A stretch of DNA of 43,720 bases from Geosiphon pyriformis (GCA_016748015.1 JAAOMT010000639.1:29527-73246); one strand, 5' to 3'. Positions 21,300 to 32,450 are shown, numbered from the stretch's first letter. The notes: generated by a model from the letters alone, not told the origin. Numbers and translations are program-made.

Positions 21300-22200
21300 A
21301 AATCAACATAGGTCTCTTAGAGTCCCAAAAACAAAGACAATTGAAACAATTGATAGCTGAATCTGCAAATATATTTGCAAGAGACAACAATGACCTTGGA
21401 AAAACTGATATTGTCCAATACTAAATCCACACAGGAGATACTCTACCAAAACAACAACAAGCCTATTAAGTTTTACTGCTAGCCACCAATTTATTAGAGA
21501 AGAGATCCAAAGAATGCTCAATAACGGATTGATTCAACTATCAAGAAGTCCTTGGGCCTCATCAGTAGTACTTGTTAAAAAAAAAACGGAAAAATCAGAT
21601 TCTGTGTAGATTATTATCAGCTCAACAGCATAACAATTGGAAATGCCTACCCATTTCTAAGAATTGATAACATGCTAGATGTCTTAGGAAAAGCCAAGTT
21701 TTTCTCAACTTTAGACTTGAAAAGTGAATACTGGCAAGTCGAAATGGACCCAAAAGATTGATCCAAAACAGCATTTACCACTTAAAGAGGAAACTATGAA
21801 TTTAATATTATGCTTTTTGAACTCTGCAATGCACCAGCAACATTTCAATGACTCATGAATGTTGTATATGAAAAACTCTTGTGACAATCAGTAGTTGTCT
21901 ATCTTAATAACACTAATGTGTACTTACCAAGCTTTGAAGCTCATCTTATTCACCTGCGAGAAGTTTTTCAACAATTATAGAAAGCAGGATTAAAGTTAAA
22001 CATTGAGAAATGTCATTTTGAAAAAACAAGCCTAATCTTTTTTAAACATATTGTTAGTAAAGATGGAATCAAACCAAATTTTAGAACAATCAATGCTGTC
22101 AAAAACTTTCAAACCCCCAAAAATACCACAGAGCTACAAGAATTTGTAAGATTAGTCTCCTACTATCAAAAATTCATAAAAGAATTCTCAAAAATTGCCA
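21300..22200 (+). pseudogene. Reverse transcriptase of element B
   Basis: LIQLSRSPWASSVVLVKKK, then a frameshift in a run of A (about 21575), STLDLKSEYWQVEMDPKD, FELCNAPATFQ, and VVYLNNTNVY with YxDD changed to YLNN (21906-21911). The two TGA codons after DPKD and PATFQ sit where Arg is usual (CGA to TGA). Catalytically dead. Confidence 0.8.
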
Positions 22201-22710
22201 AACCACTCAATTATCTTATCAACAAAAACGTGCCATACAAATGGACTAAAGAACAACAAAAAACTTTTGAAATCTTCAAGACAAAATTAACAACAGCTCT
22301 AGTTCTTGCTTATCTAGATTTCAATAAACAATTTCAATTAGTCACTGATGCTTCACACATAGCATTTGGTGCCATTCTATCACAATTGAATGAAAATGGC
22401 CAGGAGCAGGTCATTGTTTATGCTAGTAGAACACTCAAGCCAACAAAACTCAAATATGGCTCAACTGAATTAGAAGCTGCTGTAGTTATTTGGGCTATTA
22501 AACATTTTCAACAATACTTGAAGAATGGAAAAAAATTTGACATAATAATTAACAATATTGGCCTCAAATGGCTCAATAAAAAGAAAACTGAACAAAGTGC
22601 CAAACAGTCTTGATGAAATAACTTCCTAGCAGACTACAAATATATTGTATACCATAAACCAGGAAAACTACATACCAATGTTGATAGCCTTTCAAAAATG
22701 AGACAAAATT
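22201..22710 (+). pseudogene. RNase H of element B
   Basis: The open piece 22230-22613 carries QLVTDASHIAFGAILSQ (first catalytic Asp), STELEAAVVIWAIKHF (Glu) and FDIIINNIGLKWL (Asp of TDHK changed to Asn). A TGA after AKQS replaces a Trp or Arg. The domain then ends with VYHKPGKLHTNVDSLSK. Confidence 0.78.
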
Positions 22711-24134
22711 AACACCACCAACAAATTCACTACAACTTACTACTACCAACAAAACAACAAAACAACAATGGATTCCAAAAATTACAACAATTTTAAAAAC
22801 TATTTGGAGACTCTTATCATACCAGAAAATTGGTTTCCAAGTAAAAAACATTGATTACAACACCAATCCAAACAATATTTCATTCATCACAACAAAACTT
22901 ATTACAAAAATTGTAGAAATTAAAACCAACCATTCAGATTAGTACAGAAAAACAAAAAAGAAACAATCCTATACAACATGTACACAGATTTTTCTTCAGC
23001 ACACTTAGAAAGAAATGAAACAATTCAAAGAACTCTTGAACATTATTTTTGGCCCTATATGCAAAAAAACATTTGACAATATATAGAATTTTGTGATAGT
23101 TGTCAAAGAAAAGAAAAAACTTGTCTCACAGAATCTTTAAATCCAATCAAAGTTGGACAATCTTTTGACAGAGTTGGAATTGATTTAGTCGGACCATTAC
23201 CTATCACAATCCAAGGAAATTGTTATATTGCAGTTACAGTAGATTATCTTACCAAATGGTCTAAAACTAGAGCCATATAAAAAGCAGATGCAAAATTAGT
23301 AGCAAATTTCATTTATGAAGATATTATTTGTAGACATAGATGCCCAATTGAACTCTTATCAGATTAAGGAACACATTTTGTAAACAACTTAATACAAGAA
23401 ATTTGTGAACGATTCAATATTAAAAGACTCTTATTATTATCTTATCACTCTTAAACAAATGGATTTGTAGAACATTTCAACAAAACATTGTGTGAATCTT
23501 TAACCAAAGTCTCAACAGATTTTGAGCAGAAATAAGATATCTTTATTCCATTAGTGTTACTAGCATACAGAACACTAAAACAAAATACTATGAAACACAC
23601 ACTATTTGATCTTACTTATGGAAGAACAGCAACATTACCAATTAATTTCACAGTAGAAACATACCCAGTACAATCAATCAATAAAGAAAATTTTCAAGAA
23701 ACACTCTTCTTAGTACATTAGAAGGAAAGAGACACATAGCAGCTACTCATATTGAACACTTTCAAGCCCTACAAAAAGAAAGACATGACAACAAATTACC
23801 ATCAGTTACCAACAAATTTAAAGTTGACAATAAAGTTTTCTTACACAGAACTAAGGCTAAAAAACAATAAAATTGAAAATTTGAACATAAATGGGATGGA
23901 TCATTTTATATTCACGAAATTTTAGGCAATGGATTATACAAGTTAAGACTTAATGACAAAGTATTAGCAAAAGTTGCACATAGAGATAGATTGAAATACT
24001 ATTATTCCAGAAACAATCCTGAATCATTAATTTCACAAATTGGTACATATTCTTCTTTAATTAATCCTAAAGATATTCCTCGAAATTTAGAACCAATAAT
24101 TATAATAGAACAACAACCAAACTTGAACACTTAA
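22711..24134 (+). pseudogene. Integrase of element B
   Basis: Zinc region with CDSCQRK; catalytic core with GIDLVGPLPIT (Asp, 23182-23184), LLSD-stop-GTHFVNN (second Asp, 23362-23364) and NGFVEHFNKTL (Glu, 23470-23472), so all three acids remain. The C-terminal domain KWDGSFYIHEILGNGLYKLR is in another frame (about 23888-23947). Stops are mostly TAA where Gln is expected. Would insert the cDNA into the genome. Confidence 0.82.
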
Positions 24135-24332
24135 TTCAACATAATTTTACAATAATCTTTTAATAATACACAAAAACAAAAATAGTAAATAATTACAAGA
24201 AATATCCAAACCCAAAAACAAATAAAACCCCATATCCAAAAATAATTTTCTTTATTCTCTTTATTAATCAACCATTTTTATCATGATTATTTTTGAAATA
24301 TCCAACAAATATTTCAAAAATTAATATTAGCT
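24135..24332 (+). other. Spacer between integrase and ORF3 of element B
   Basis: A/T-rich non-coding stretch; may hold a start signal for ORF3. Nothing specific seen. Confidence 0.35.
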
Positions 24333-24956
24333 TTGAAAACATTTCCTGACTTATTCATAACAATTAATGGAAGTCAAATTAATTACATTCAGAAAGAAAC
24401 TACAGCTCCAGTAGTAAATAATTCTCAGAATTATTACCTCTATAAAAGAAAAACAAAAAATTACTCTGGAAATCAATTACCAGAACTTTTGAAGCAAGCA
24501 CTGAAAAAAAACCTTTTAATTGCCCCTATTGACATTCCACCAAATGCCACAATTCAACAAAAACTTCTACTATTTTTTAATGAACAGAACAATGAATATA
24601 CACTTATATATAGATATTTTTGTATTGGAAAACCACTTTATGAATGAAAACTGGAACTTGAAGCAACCAACATCACTCCTGAGGCTATACAAAAACAAAT
24701 TCACAATGAATTCAAAATAGCAGCTGGATCAACAAACACTTACTACAAACTTAGAGCAGCAGTTAGACTCTATAATTTATTCAACACTTGTGAAAACGTC
24801 CTACAAAATCCAATACTCCATCCAATGAAGATTTAATACATTGGAAAGCTCACAAAACTGAAATTTCAACAATTTTCAGACCAGATCACTTCAATTATCT
24901 TGGACTACTATCTTAATATCACAGATAGTACTTGGACTTTGACGGAGCTCAGTCTT
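24333..24956 (+). pseudogene. ORF3 of element B, an extra gene after integrase
   Basis: The open piece 24333-24647 encodes about 104 codons (FPDLFITINGSQINYIQKE; IDIPPNATIQQKLLLFFNEQ). TGA 24645-24647 is where Trp or Arg is likely, and the same frame continues KLELEATNITPEAIQKQI to about 24830. After a frameshift it goes on with WKAHKTEISTIFRPDHF and ends DFDGAQS just before the polypurine tract. Roughly 200 codons; no membrane segment or signal peptide, so not envelope-like. A matching C-terminal wording (GAQ plus stop at the polypurine tract) occurs at 29240 and 40545. Function unknown. Confidence 0.65.
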
Positions 24957-24969
24957 GAGGAGGAGATTA
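24957..24969 (+). other. Polypurine tract of element B
   Basis: GAGGAGGAGATTA immediately upstream of the 3' LTR; plus-strand primer site for reverse transcription. The ORF3 stop codon overlaps its start. Confidence 0.7.
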
Positions 24970-25940
24970 TGTTATCAGTAGAATTTAGCTATTAATTAGC
25001 ATAAAATTATTCTCATAATTTCTATTATTAATTATTATTTCGATTATCACTTATTATTTAATCAAATTATCAAATATCATTACTCAATCAATAATCCGAT
25101 TTGTACTCTAGAAATTAAGATGATCAAATTACACAATACCCTGAACCATTTAAAATAGTCAAAATTCGTCGAAATTAATGGAAATTGGCCGAAATAATCA
25201 ATAGTTCAGTGAAATAACTTGTAGTTCGCTAAAATGTATCTTTAGTTTACCCAAATTGTAGCAAAGAGAAAAAGTGCAAGTTCAAAGACTAGTACTACAA
25301 CAAGTTGTATAAAAAAAGAGCTTCTCTCTTCAAGAAAATATATATTCTCATAGTATCTTATCATAGTATCTTATTATAGTACTTTACTTTAGATATCTTA
25401 ATTAAAACAAATTACCTTTTACACATTCAAATAAAAATTAAATATTCGAAAACCAAATCCTTAAAATTATTACACTTGAAATTTTCTCAACACAACTAAC
25501 GTTTTGAAATTGATTAGCTACCAATTTCAGTAATCTGTTAGTGACTCTAGGCCCAAATATAAAACGTTTCTCTTGATAAAATCACATTTTTTTACATTTT
25601 TTTTATTTTTCTTTTCTTTTCTTATCATAATCATTAGGGTAGCCTATAGACAAGATTTCTGTAGAAGAGTTGACTTTTACAGCAAAATAACTACACATCT
25701 TTAGTAAGCTTCCAGATGAGCAATTCCTGGAAAAGAGTTGATATTTATTACAACGTAACTACATAAAGTAACTGGCATAGAATTGGCCATTCTACTTATA
25801 AGCCCAGCAGTTCAAATTATAAGAGATAATTTGAAGATAAATTCAGTTATTGGAGGTCCAACTACTTTCTAAGAATGTGAATTCACAGCAAATCAACATT
25901 AACAACACTCAAAAAAAAAGACCAAAAACCTCCAGTAACA
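24970..25940 (+). repeat. 3' LTR of element B
   Basis: Near-identical to 16143-17114, with small deletions near the start and a short duplication near 25350. Preceded by a purine-rich tract and followed by the second copy of CCAC and the resumed integrase of element A. Confidence 0.92.
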
Positions 25941-25944
25941 CCAC
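25941..25944. repeat. Target-site duplication CCAC, right copy (element B)
   Basis: Second copy, immediately after the terminal CA of the 3' LTR. Confidence 0.88.
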
Positions 25945-26990
25945 TAATACCAATTAAAGTGAGACAACCATTTGATTGAATTGGAATTGACTTAGTCAGA
26001 CCATTAACAATAACCAGTAAAAGCAATTAGTATATAGCAATAACTATAAACTATCTTACAAAATGGCCAGAAGCAAAAACAATTCAAAGAACAGATGCAG
26101 AATTTATAGCCAAATTCATCCACCAAAATTTAATTTGTTAATATAGATGTTCAAAAAATTATTATCAGATCAAGAAACTTATTTTGTAAACAGAACATTA
26201 ACAAAATTAAGTTAAATATTTGAAATCAAAAAATCATTATTATTACTATATTATTCACAAACAAATGACTTAATTAAAAAGCAATAGCAAAAATCAGCCA
26301 AAAAAACCAGGACAAATGGAATTTGTTTATATTATTAGTATTATTTGCTTATTAGACAATAAAACAAAATATCACACAAACAACACCATTTAAACTTGTT
26401 TATAATAAAACAGCAACATTATCAGTTGAGATAAATATCAACACATATTCAATGGAATCAATAACAGAAGCCAACTTTTAAAAAACATTGCTAAGAAGAA
26501 TGTATAAATTAATAGAAATATTGGAAAACAAAAGATAAAAAGCAGCTAATAACATTCAAAGATTACAAAAAAAACAAAAAAAATAACATAATAACTAATT
26601 ACCAGATAAACCAATTGAATTTAAAATTGGAAACAAAGTACTTTTATATTATACCAAAGCAAAAAAACAATGGAATGAAAAATTTGACTCTAAATCAGAC
26701 AAATCATTTCACATTGAAGAAATTCTAAAAAATAAAGCTTATAAACTAAGATAGAACAACAAAATTTTAGCTAAAACAACACATAAAAATTGACTAAAAC
26801 TATATTACAATATAACATTATCATCTATCAATAATATTTTACAACTGGGAGTATAAGGAATAGTAGTTAAACCAAATAAAATTCCATAAGATTTAAAACC
26901 AATTATCATCATTAAAGCAAATACATCAAATTGATTTATTATAACAGTATATAAAAAATTAGCAAGCATAACAAAACAACAAAAAAAGAT
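25945..26990 (+). pseudogene. Integrase of element A, catalytic core and C-terminal part
   Basis: Continues from 16142 after element B: IGIDLVRPLTIT (first Asp), LLSDQETYFVN (second Asp, Gly to Glu next to it). The region of the third acid is lost, and LLYYTKAKKQWNEKF gives the C-terminal domain. RNLEPIIII-like wording ends the domain, as in B. Heavily mutated. Confidence 0.7.
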
Positions 26991-27234
26991 GAAAATTACT
27001 AACAGCATCTATTTACTTACACAATATTACTTATAAAATATAAGAAGTATATTAGTATATAAATTAGCCAATCAGAAGTAGCCATAGTAGATATAGAATT
27101 CTAGGATTTCTCTCAAGAGAAATCGCAGAATTCCAAAAATTTCAAGATTCTCATACAAAAAATTGTAAGATTCCAGAATTCCAGAATTCCTGATGTGAAG
27201 AATCAAGAAATTGAGGAATCTCAATTATATATAT

Positions 27235-28004
27235 TGTTACAGATAATTATTTGTAGTCTCAAAGCAAATAACAGACTCATAACTTGGTGCTTAATTGATA
27301 TAAAGATGTTGATTTCTGAAGGTTAACTGTATTTGAAGGTTTTTGTGATTTGAAGATTTTGGTTAAGTCTTTTGTATAATAAACAGAGATTCAATAATTG
27401 TTTTTTAGTCGCCTCCCAGAATTGCAATTCCATCAAATTTCTTTCTCAACATAATGGCCAGTAATTTTCTTGGTAAGCTATCCTCAAATCTATGAGTTCT
27501 CTACTCTTGTTTTACAGATTTTTTACCAGTCTCTATGATGTCTGTAACTCAGTGCTTTTTAATCCTTAATTAATTAGTAAAACAAAAAAGAAATAACAAA
27601 GAAAATAAAAAAAAAATAAAAAAATAAGTCAAAGCAATTGCAAGTTAGTATCCTGTTAATAGACATGATCAAGAGCTATTGTTTTAGTATAATTAAGTAT
27701 TAGTTACTATTAACATAAAGTATTGATAGTGGAAAATAGATTGAAATAGTAAATAATTATTTATTGATATTTGTAATGTGGAAAGTTGCTTAGATCAAAT
27801 CTAAACTAAAAAATCTGTCTTTTTTGCTTCTAATGCTATTGCTATATATACCTAATTTATGTTCTATGAAATTGCTTATATTTCCGAGCAATGTGCCCTA
27901 ATTTTCTAATATTGTTTCATATTGCTGAGCAATATGTTCATATGCTAACTACTACTCTCTTATTGGTTTACTATTTTCTATATCTGTTTTTTTTATAAGT
28001 GTCA
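27235..28004 (-). repeat. Inverted solo LTR (770 bp) inside the solo LTR
   Basis: On the minus strand it starts TGACACTTATA (28004) and ends TCTGTAACA (27235), with the same U5 wording (AAGCACCAAGTTATGAG) as its host LTR. U3 contains GAGCAATATG/ATTGCTCAGCAAT motifs like element C. Flanked by ATAT at 27231-27234 and 28005-28008; this TSD is weak because the site is TA-rich. Together with its host it makes a head-to-head LTR palindrome. Confidence 0.75.
27658..27680 (-). other. Conserved 23-nt LTR palindrome (inverted solo LTR)
   Basis: AATAG, ACATGATCAAGAG, CTATT, the same element in reverse orientation. Confidence 0.6.
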
Positions 28005-28174
28005 ATATATAGCAGTAACATTAGAAATAAAAAAGACAAAACCTCTTAGTTTATATTTAATCTAAGCAACCTTCTATATTACAAAAATCAATAAATAATT
28101 ATTTGCCATCTCAATTCACTTTTCACTATCAACTCTTCATGTTAATAGTTGCTAATATTTAACCATACTAAAAC

Positions 28175-28197
28175 AATAGCTTTTGATCACAGCTATT
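28175..28197 (+). other. Conserved 23-nt LTR palindrome (solo LTR)
   Basis: AATAGCT, TTTGATCAC, AGCTATT: a 7-bp stem with a 9-nt loop. Confidence 0.6.
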
Positions 28198-28636
28198 GAT
28201 GAGATATTAACATTTATTGTTTTAGCTTATTTTTTTATTTTATTTTATTTTATTTTATTTTGCTTTGTTATTTCTTGTTGTTGACTAATTGATTAAAAAA
28301 TAAAAACATTGAGTTATTGATGTCACAAATAGTCTGGTAAAAGACCCAAAAATAAGGATATAAGATTTATAAATTAACAGATAGTTTATCAAAAGAGCAC
28401 AACTGCCAAAATAAACCAGCCACCACATTAAAAACAGAAATTGAGATAATAACTTGATAAATCAACCAAAACCAACTATAGTGAATCTCTGTCTATTATA
28501 CAAAAAACTCCAATCCAAAAAAAAACCCTTGAAATACAAACAACTTTCAGATATTACCAACTATATCAAGCTATTAAGCACTAAGTTATGGTTTGTTATT
28601 TGCTTTAAGATCCCAAATAATCACTTGTAATAACAA

Positions 28637-29254
28637 CAACTATTATAACTAATTTAACAACAGAAATCAAGTCTAAAAATTATCATTAATAAACACATAA
28701 TACAGTACAAAAACAAATAAATATCATAAAAAAACCAAATTAAAAAACAATATTCTAAATACTACACTTCTGAGAATACAGTAAATAAAATAATGAGAAA
28801 GATAGAAAAGACATTAAAAGATCCAAAAATATTAATACCAGAAGATAAATTGATCTTAAAAAATTAGAACCAATGAATACAACAAAATTCAAAGAACTTT
28901 TGTTATTATTAATTAGAACCACAATTAAAAATCAAAAACTTATATACTAACAAAACAAAAAAAAATTTGATCTAACTTAACTACAACAAATTAAACAACT
29001 TGTTAGAAAAAATAATTTATTCACATATGTAAGAGTTATTTATTGACTACAGATAGGATTTCAAAACAGATTAGAAATATTATTACACTCAACAATAAAT
29101 ACTGTAACTATTAATCAATTAAAAAAATTAATCAATGCTTAATTTGAAAAATTGCAAATAAAAATTACAAAAACAATTCTGAAAAAAAAAGCTATGAAGT
29201 TAATCCAAAAAAAAAAGCTAGAAAGTTTAAAAAATTTTAACAGAGCTCAATATT
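28637..29254 (+). pseudogene. ORF3 remnant of element A
   Basis: Directly before the polypurine tract of A. Translation with stops gives IKQLVRKNNLFTYVRVIY-stop-LQIGFQ and NTVTINQLKKLINA-stop-FEK. The spacing and wording resemble ORF3 of element B (TNITPEAIQKQIHNEFK). It ends in GAGCTCAATATTAA, corresponding to GAGCTCAGTCTTGA in B. Similarity is modest and read by eye. Confidence 0.45.
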
Positions 29255-29270
29255 AAAAAGAAGAGAATAA
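29255..29270 (+). other. Polypurine tract of element A
   Basis: AAAAAGAAGAGAATAA immediately before the 3' LTR start TGTTATTTATAG. The same arrangement is at 40551-40566. Confidence 0.65.
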
Positions 29271-30188
29271 TGTTATTTATAGAAATTAAAAATATCATAG
29301 TTAAAAAAATAGCCAATTAGAAGTAGGCATAATAATAGAAGAATTCCAAAATTTTTTTAAAGGAATTGCAGAATTGCAGAATTGCAGAATTTTTCATAAA
29401 AAATTGCAGGATTCCAGAATCCCAAAATTGCAAGATTTCAGGAATTTTATATAACACCAACTATGTATATATAGCAGTAATATTAGAAATAAGAAAAAAC
29501 AAAATTCAGTTCAGTTTTAGTTAGTATTCTTTTTCTTATCTATTAATTAAACTCTTATTTCACAGATAGTTAATATTAACTGAAGTAAATTTACCAAAAT
29601 ATTCAATAAATATACATTTTATTATTCAATTTATGTTATTGTCATTTGATTGAAAATTTCCATCATTCATCTGTTATTAATACTCTATATTAATAACATC
29701 TAATACTTAATTATATTAGAACAATAGCTCTTAATTATGGTTATTGACAGAATACTAATTTCTTATTTTTTTTCTATTTTTTTATTTTCTTTATTTCTTT
29801 TTTTTGTTGTGTTTACTAATTAATTGAAGAATTAAATACATAGAATTATTGACATCAAAAAGACTGGTAAAAGACCCAGAAATAAAAATAAATACTTAGA
29901 ATTTAAGAATAGCTTACCAAAAAACCAGCCATCAAGCTGAAAAAAAAAATTGACAGAAAAATTTTCTAGGAGGCTATAGATACCAAAACACATCAACTTG
30001 AGAGTTGGAAAAAAAACTAAAAATATTATCAAAGAATATTACTATTGAATCTCTGTTTATTATACAAAAACTCAACCAGCACTTTCAAATTACCAATATT
30101 TTTAAATATTACCAATACTATCAAGCTATTAAGCATCAAGTTATGAGTTTGTTATTTATTTCAACCACTCAAATAATCACTTATAACA
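29271..30188 (+). repeat. 3' LTR of element A
   Basis: 918 bp, TGTTAT...ATAACA, collinear with 8778-9696 throughout. U3 has three ATTGCAGA-type 8-bp repeats (29363-29390) where the 5' LTR has AGAATTCC repeats. A decayed palindrome lies at 29723-29745 and a CTGGTAA/TTACCA stem at 29864/29914. No PBS follows, as expected for a 3' LTR. Confidence 0.82.
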
Positions 30189-32052
30189 ACAGTTTAAATC
30201 AGATTAAGATTTAAATATAATCAAAGCAAACCGAAAATAGTGACCAGAATTAGAAAAACAAAAAATAAAACAAGTCTAATTACCAATTTAAAAGATTATA
30301 TTATTAATCTTAAAAACAATATAACCAGAAAAAAAATTAACCAAAGAAAAAATTCTAATACTATTCTTGCTTACTAATACTAATTAATAATTTAAAGTAA
30401 ATACAATAGTATTTAGTTCTTTAAAATAAACAATAACATATTATTAAACACCAACAGATTTTAGTATAATACAGACAATTTTATTAAAAACATCAAGTAT
30501 TATTTTAATATTAGCAGTAAACATATCTAAAAGCATATTATACAAAACAACAGTAACAAAAAAAGAATTAGACTTAAAAATCACCAAATATTTGGCAATT
30601 TTAAGAGTAGTTAGGTGAACAAAACTTGTAAGCTCAACTAAAAATAAAGTATTTAAAAATTTTTGAAAAGCAAATTCCATGCAAAAAAGCTTTATATTGT
30701 GTTTTAATATTAATTTAATATGCAAAAAAGCTTTATATTGTTTTTTAATATTAATTTAATATTCAAAAAACTATGCACAGACTAAAAAACAGTCTTAATA
30801 TAAGTCAATTTAATTTTAAAAGTAGCATTAGACACCAAAGTAAAGACTTCTCATTTAGTAAATTTTTAATAATTAAAAATGATTTTTCAATTATTAGCAA
30901 CAGCACCAAAAATCAGCAGAAAAGATGAATTAATTTTTATTTAATCAAACCAGTTTCCAAAAACAGGTAATTTAACAAAAAATTATTGTTTTGCTTTAAA
31001 ATTAGTAATAATCTGTCAAAAAAAACCATATTTGGCAATATAGTTAATAGTTAATTTTGGTCTATCTTAGATAATATATTAAATAATATAATAGAAATTT
31101 TATCTAAAATTTTATCTAAAATTACAAAAAAATTTAGTATAATAATAGCAAAAGTGAATAATTGCTTTTATTTTTTGGAATTCTTGGTTTTTTTGACCAT
31201 TTTTAAAAAAATAATATTAGTAACACCAAAGTTTTTTTAATAAATAAAGAAAATTCTTAAGATAATGTATTAAATTTATTGTTTTTTTATAAATAATTTA
31301 ATTTAAAAAATTGCTATATATAATATTTATAATAAAAAATTTGGTAATATTATTTTAATTATAACAAAATTAATTAAAAATAATAATAATTTTTAACTTA
31401 AACATAAATTTAAAAAATTAAAATATTTTGGTTTAATAAAAATTTTGGTTTTATAAATTTTAATAAAACATTATTGGATATTTGTTTAAGATTATTAAAA
31501 TTGTTAATAAATTTTTAGTAATTAAATTAATATTTAAAAATATGTTATTTTTCTTAATAATTAAATTATATATAATTATATTTATTATAAAAAGTTTTTT
31601 AAGATATTATAATAAATAATATAATTACTATAATTATTAATAAAAGTAATTTTATAATAATAAAAACTTTAGTAAAAATAATACAAAGTTAATTTTGAGA
31701 AGTATTTAAATTTAAGTTTATCTAATTTTTTTGTAAATATTTTTACTTAAAACAATTTTAAAAAAATTTTAAACTTTGTTTTTATTAATAAAAATTTGTT
31801 TAATATTTTAGTTAATTAAAAAATTAATAATATAAAAAAATTTATTATTATTAATTATAATATTATAATTAAAATTTTTAATTTTTAATTCTTTTTTAAT
31901 TATAGTTAATTATATCTGGAAATGCTTATTATTTTGCTAAACAATTATTCAATGTAGTTAATTTTGTCAAATAAAAAACCAGATGTGTTGATGGCATTGT
32001 TATACTTAAAAAAGAGAAAAATAATACATAATCAAAAAAGAGAAAAACACAT
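30189..32052. other. AT-rich decayed DNA between elements A and C
   Basis: No intact gene. Plus-strand fragments at about 30440-30680 (LDLKITKYLAILRVV) and 31920-31970 (GNAYYFAKQLFNVVNFVK) hint at a ruined LINE ORF, but the evidence is thin. A 93-codon minus-strand ORF (30725-30444) is likely chance. 31200-31900 is almost pure A/T. This region adjoined 8489-8777 before A inserted. Confidence 0.35.
30679..30760. repeat. Tandem duplication, 2 x 41 bp
   Basis: The unit starting ATGCAAAAAAGCTTTATATTG occurs at 30679-30719 and again at 30720-30760 with one mismatch. Probably replication slippage in AT-rich DNA. Confidence 0.85.
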
Positions 32053-32130
32053 TGTTACTTATAGAAAATAGGTAGAGAAAACCATATAAAAAAAATAGAC
32101 CAATAAGGGATCAGTATTTAACACATGATT

Positions 32131-32230
32131 ACATTGCTTAGCAATATGGAGCATTGGCAGAAAACATAGCATATTGTTCAGCAATGTGAGCATTGTTCAA
32201 AAAAATCATAGCACATTGCTTAAAAATGTG
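32131..32230 (+). repeat. U3 repeat of element C, about 3 x 41 bp
   Basis: Three units, with ATTG at 32133, 32173 and 32215 (spacing 40 and 42), each carrying ATTGYTYAGCAATRTG-like inverted sequence; the third is partly decayed. Related motifs occur in the U3 of the inverted solo LTR (about 27870-27950). Confidence 0.65.
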
Positions 32231-32427
32231 AGTGATCTTGTAGAACCCAAATTATGTATATATAGCTATAATATTAGAAATAGAAAAAACAGACCTCTCT
32301 AGTTTAGATTTAATCTAAGCAACCTCTTAATTCACAATCATCAAATAAATAATTAGTTTTATCTCAATTCACACTCTACTATCAACATCTCATGTTGATA
32401 AAACTTAATACTTAATCACATGAGAAC

Positions 32428-32450
32428 AATAGCTCTTGATCACGACTATT
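32428..32450 (+). other. Conserved 23-nt LTR palindrome (element C)
   Basis: AATAGCTCTTGATCACGACTATT region: AATAG/CTATT stem around TTGATCA. Confidence 0.65.

Larger units (their letters stand above)
16143..25940 (+). mobile_element. Element B: full-length LTR retrotransposon (9.8 kb) nested in A
   Basis: Two LTRs (16143-17114, 972 bp; 24970-25940, 971 bp), both beginning TGTTA(C/T)CAGTAGAATTTAGC and ending GTAACA, flanked by the 4-bp duplication CCAC (16139-16142 and 25941-25944). Interior order: PBS, gag, protease, Cys domain, dUTPase, RT, RNase H, integrase, ORF3, polypurine tract. The coding capacity is broken by stops and frameshifts, but less than in A, as expected of a later arrival. 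The LTRs differ by a few percent plus small indels, so the insertion is not recent. Confidence 0.93.
27025..28632 (+). repeat. Solo LTR (type II) inserted in element A, itself interrupted
   Basis: Starts TATTACTTATAAAATA (compare TGTTACTTATAGAAAA of element C) and ends GTAATA. It is flanked by ACAA at 27021-27024 and 28633-28636, a perfect 4-bp duplication. Neither a PBS nor a polypurine tract adjoins it. Its two halves (27025-27234 and 28009-28632) are separated by an inverted LTR. It divides the A integrase end from the A ORF3 remnant. Confidence 0.78.
8778..30188 (+). mobile_element. Element A: old dUTPase-bearing Ty3/Gypsy-type element, interrupted twice
   Basis: The 5' LTR (8778-9696, 919 bp) and 3' LTR (29271-30188, 918 bp) share the same AGAATTCC-rich U3 and the same U5 wording. 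The interior runs gag, protease, Cys domain, dUTPase, RT, RNase H, integrase, ORF3 remnant, polypurine tract. Element B (16143-25940) interrupts the integrase, and a solo LTR (27025-28632) separates integrase from the ORF3 remnant. Without these and their target duplications the element is about 10 kb. The possible 4-bp target duplication is ATAG (8774-8777) against ACAG (30189-30192), one C-to-T apart. Stops fill every frame; it is clearly dead. Confidence 0.82.

Noticed and set aside
17160-24000. In-frame TAA/TAG at Gln positions and TGA at Trp/Arg positions, suggesting a reassigned genetic code
   Set aside because: Element 1 uses CAA, CAG, TGG and CGA normally over long open frames, and the stops increase with element age. 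Frameshifts and catalytic losses accompany them, so mutation explains them better.
24333-24956. ORF3 of element B as an envelope gene
   Set aside because: No signal peptide, transmembrane segment or Cys pattern expected of an envelope protein.
27025-29270. Small non-autonomous element with LTRs 27025-28632 and 29271-30188
   Set aside because: No primer-binding site follows 28632, the ACAA duplication closes around 27025-28632, and 29271-30188 pairs in sequence with the 5' LTR at 8778, so a solo LTR inside element A fits better.
30444-30725. 93-codon minus-strand ORF as a gene
   Set aside because: Hydrophobic low-complexity translation typical of the complement of A-rich sequence; the plus strand reads more like a ruined coding region. 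No supporting motif.
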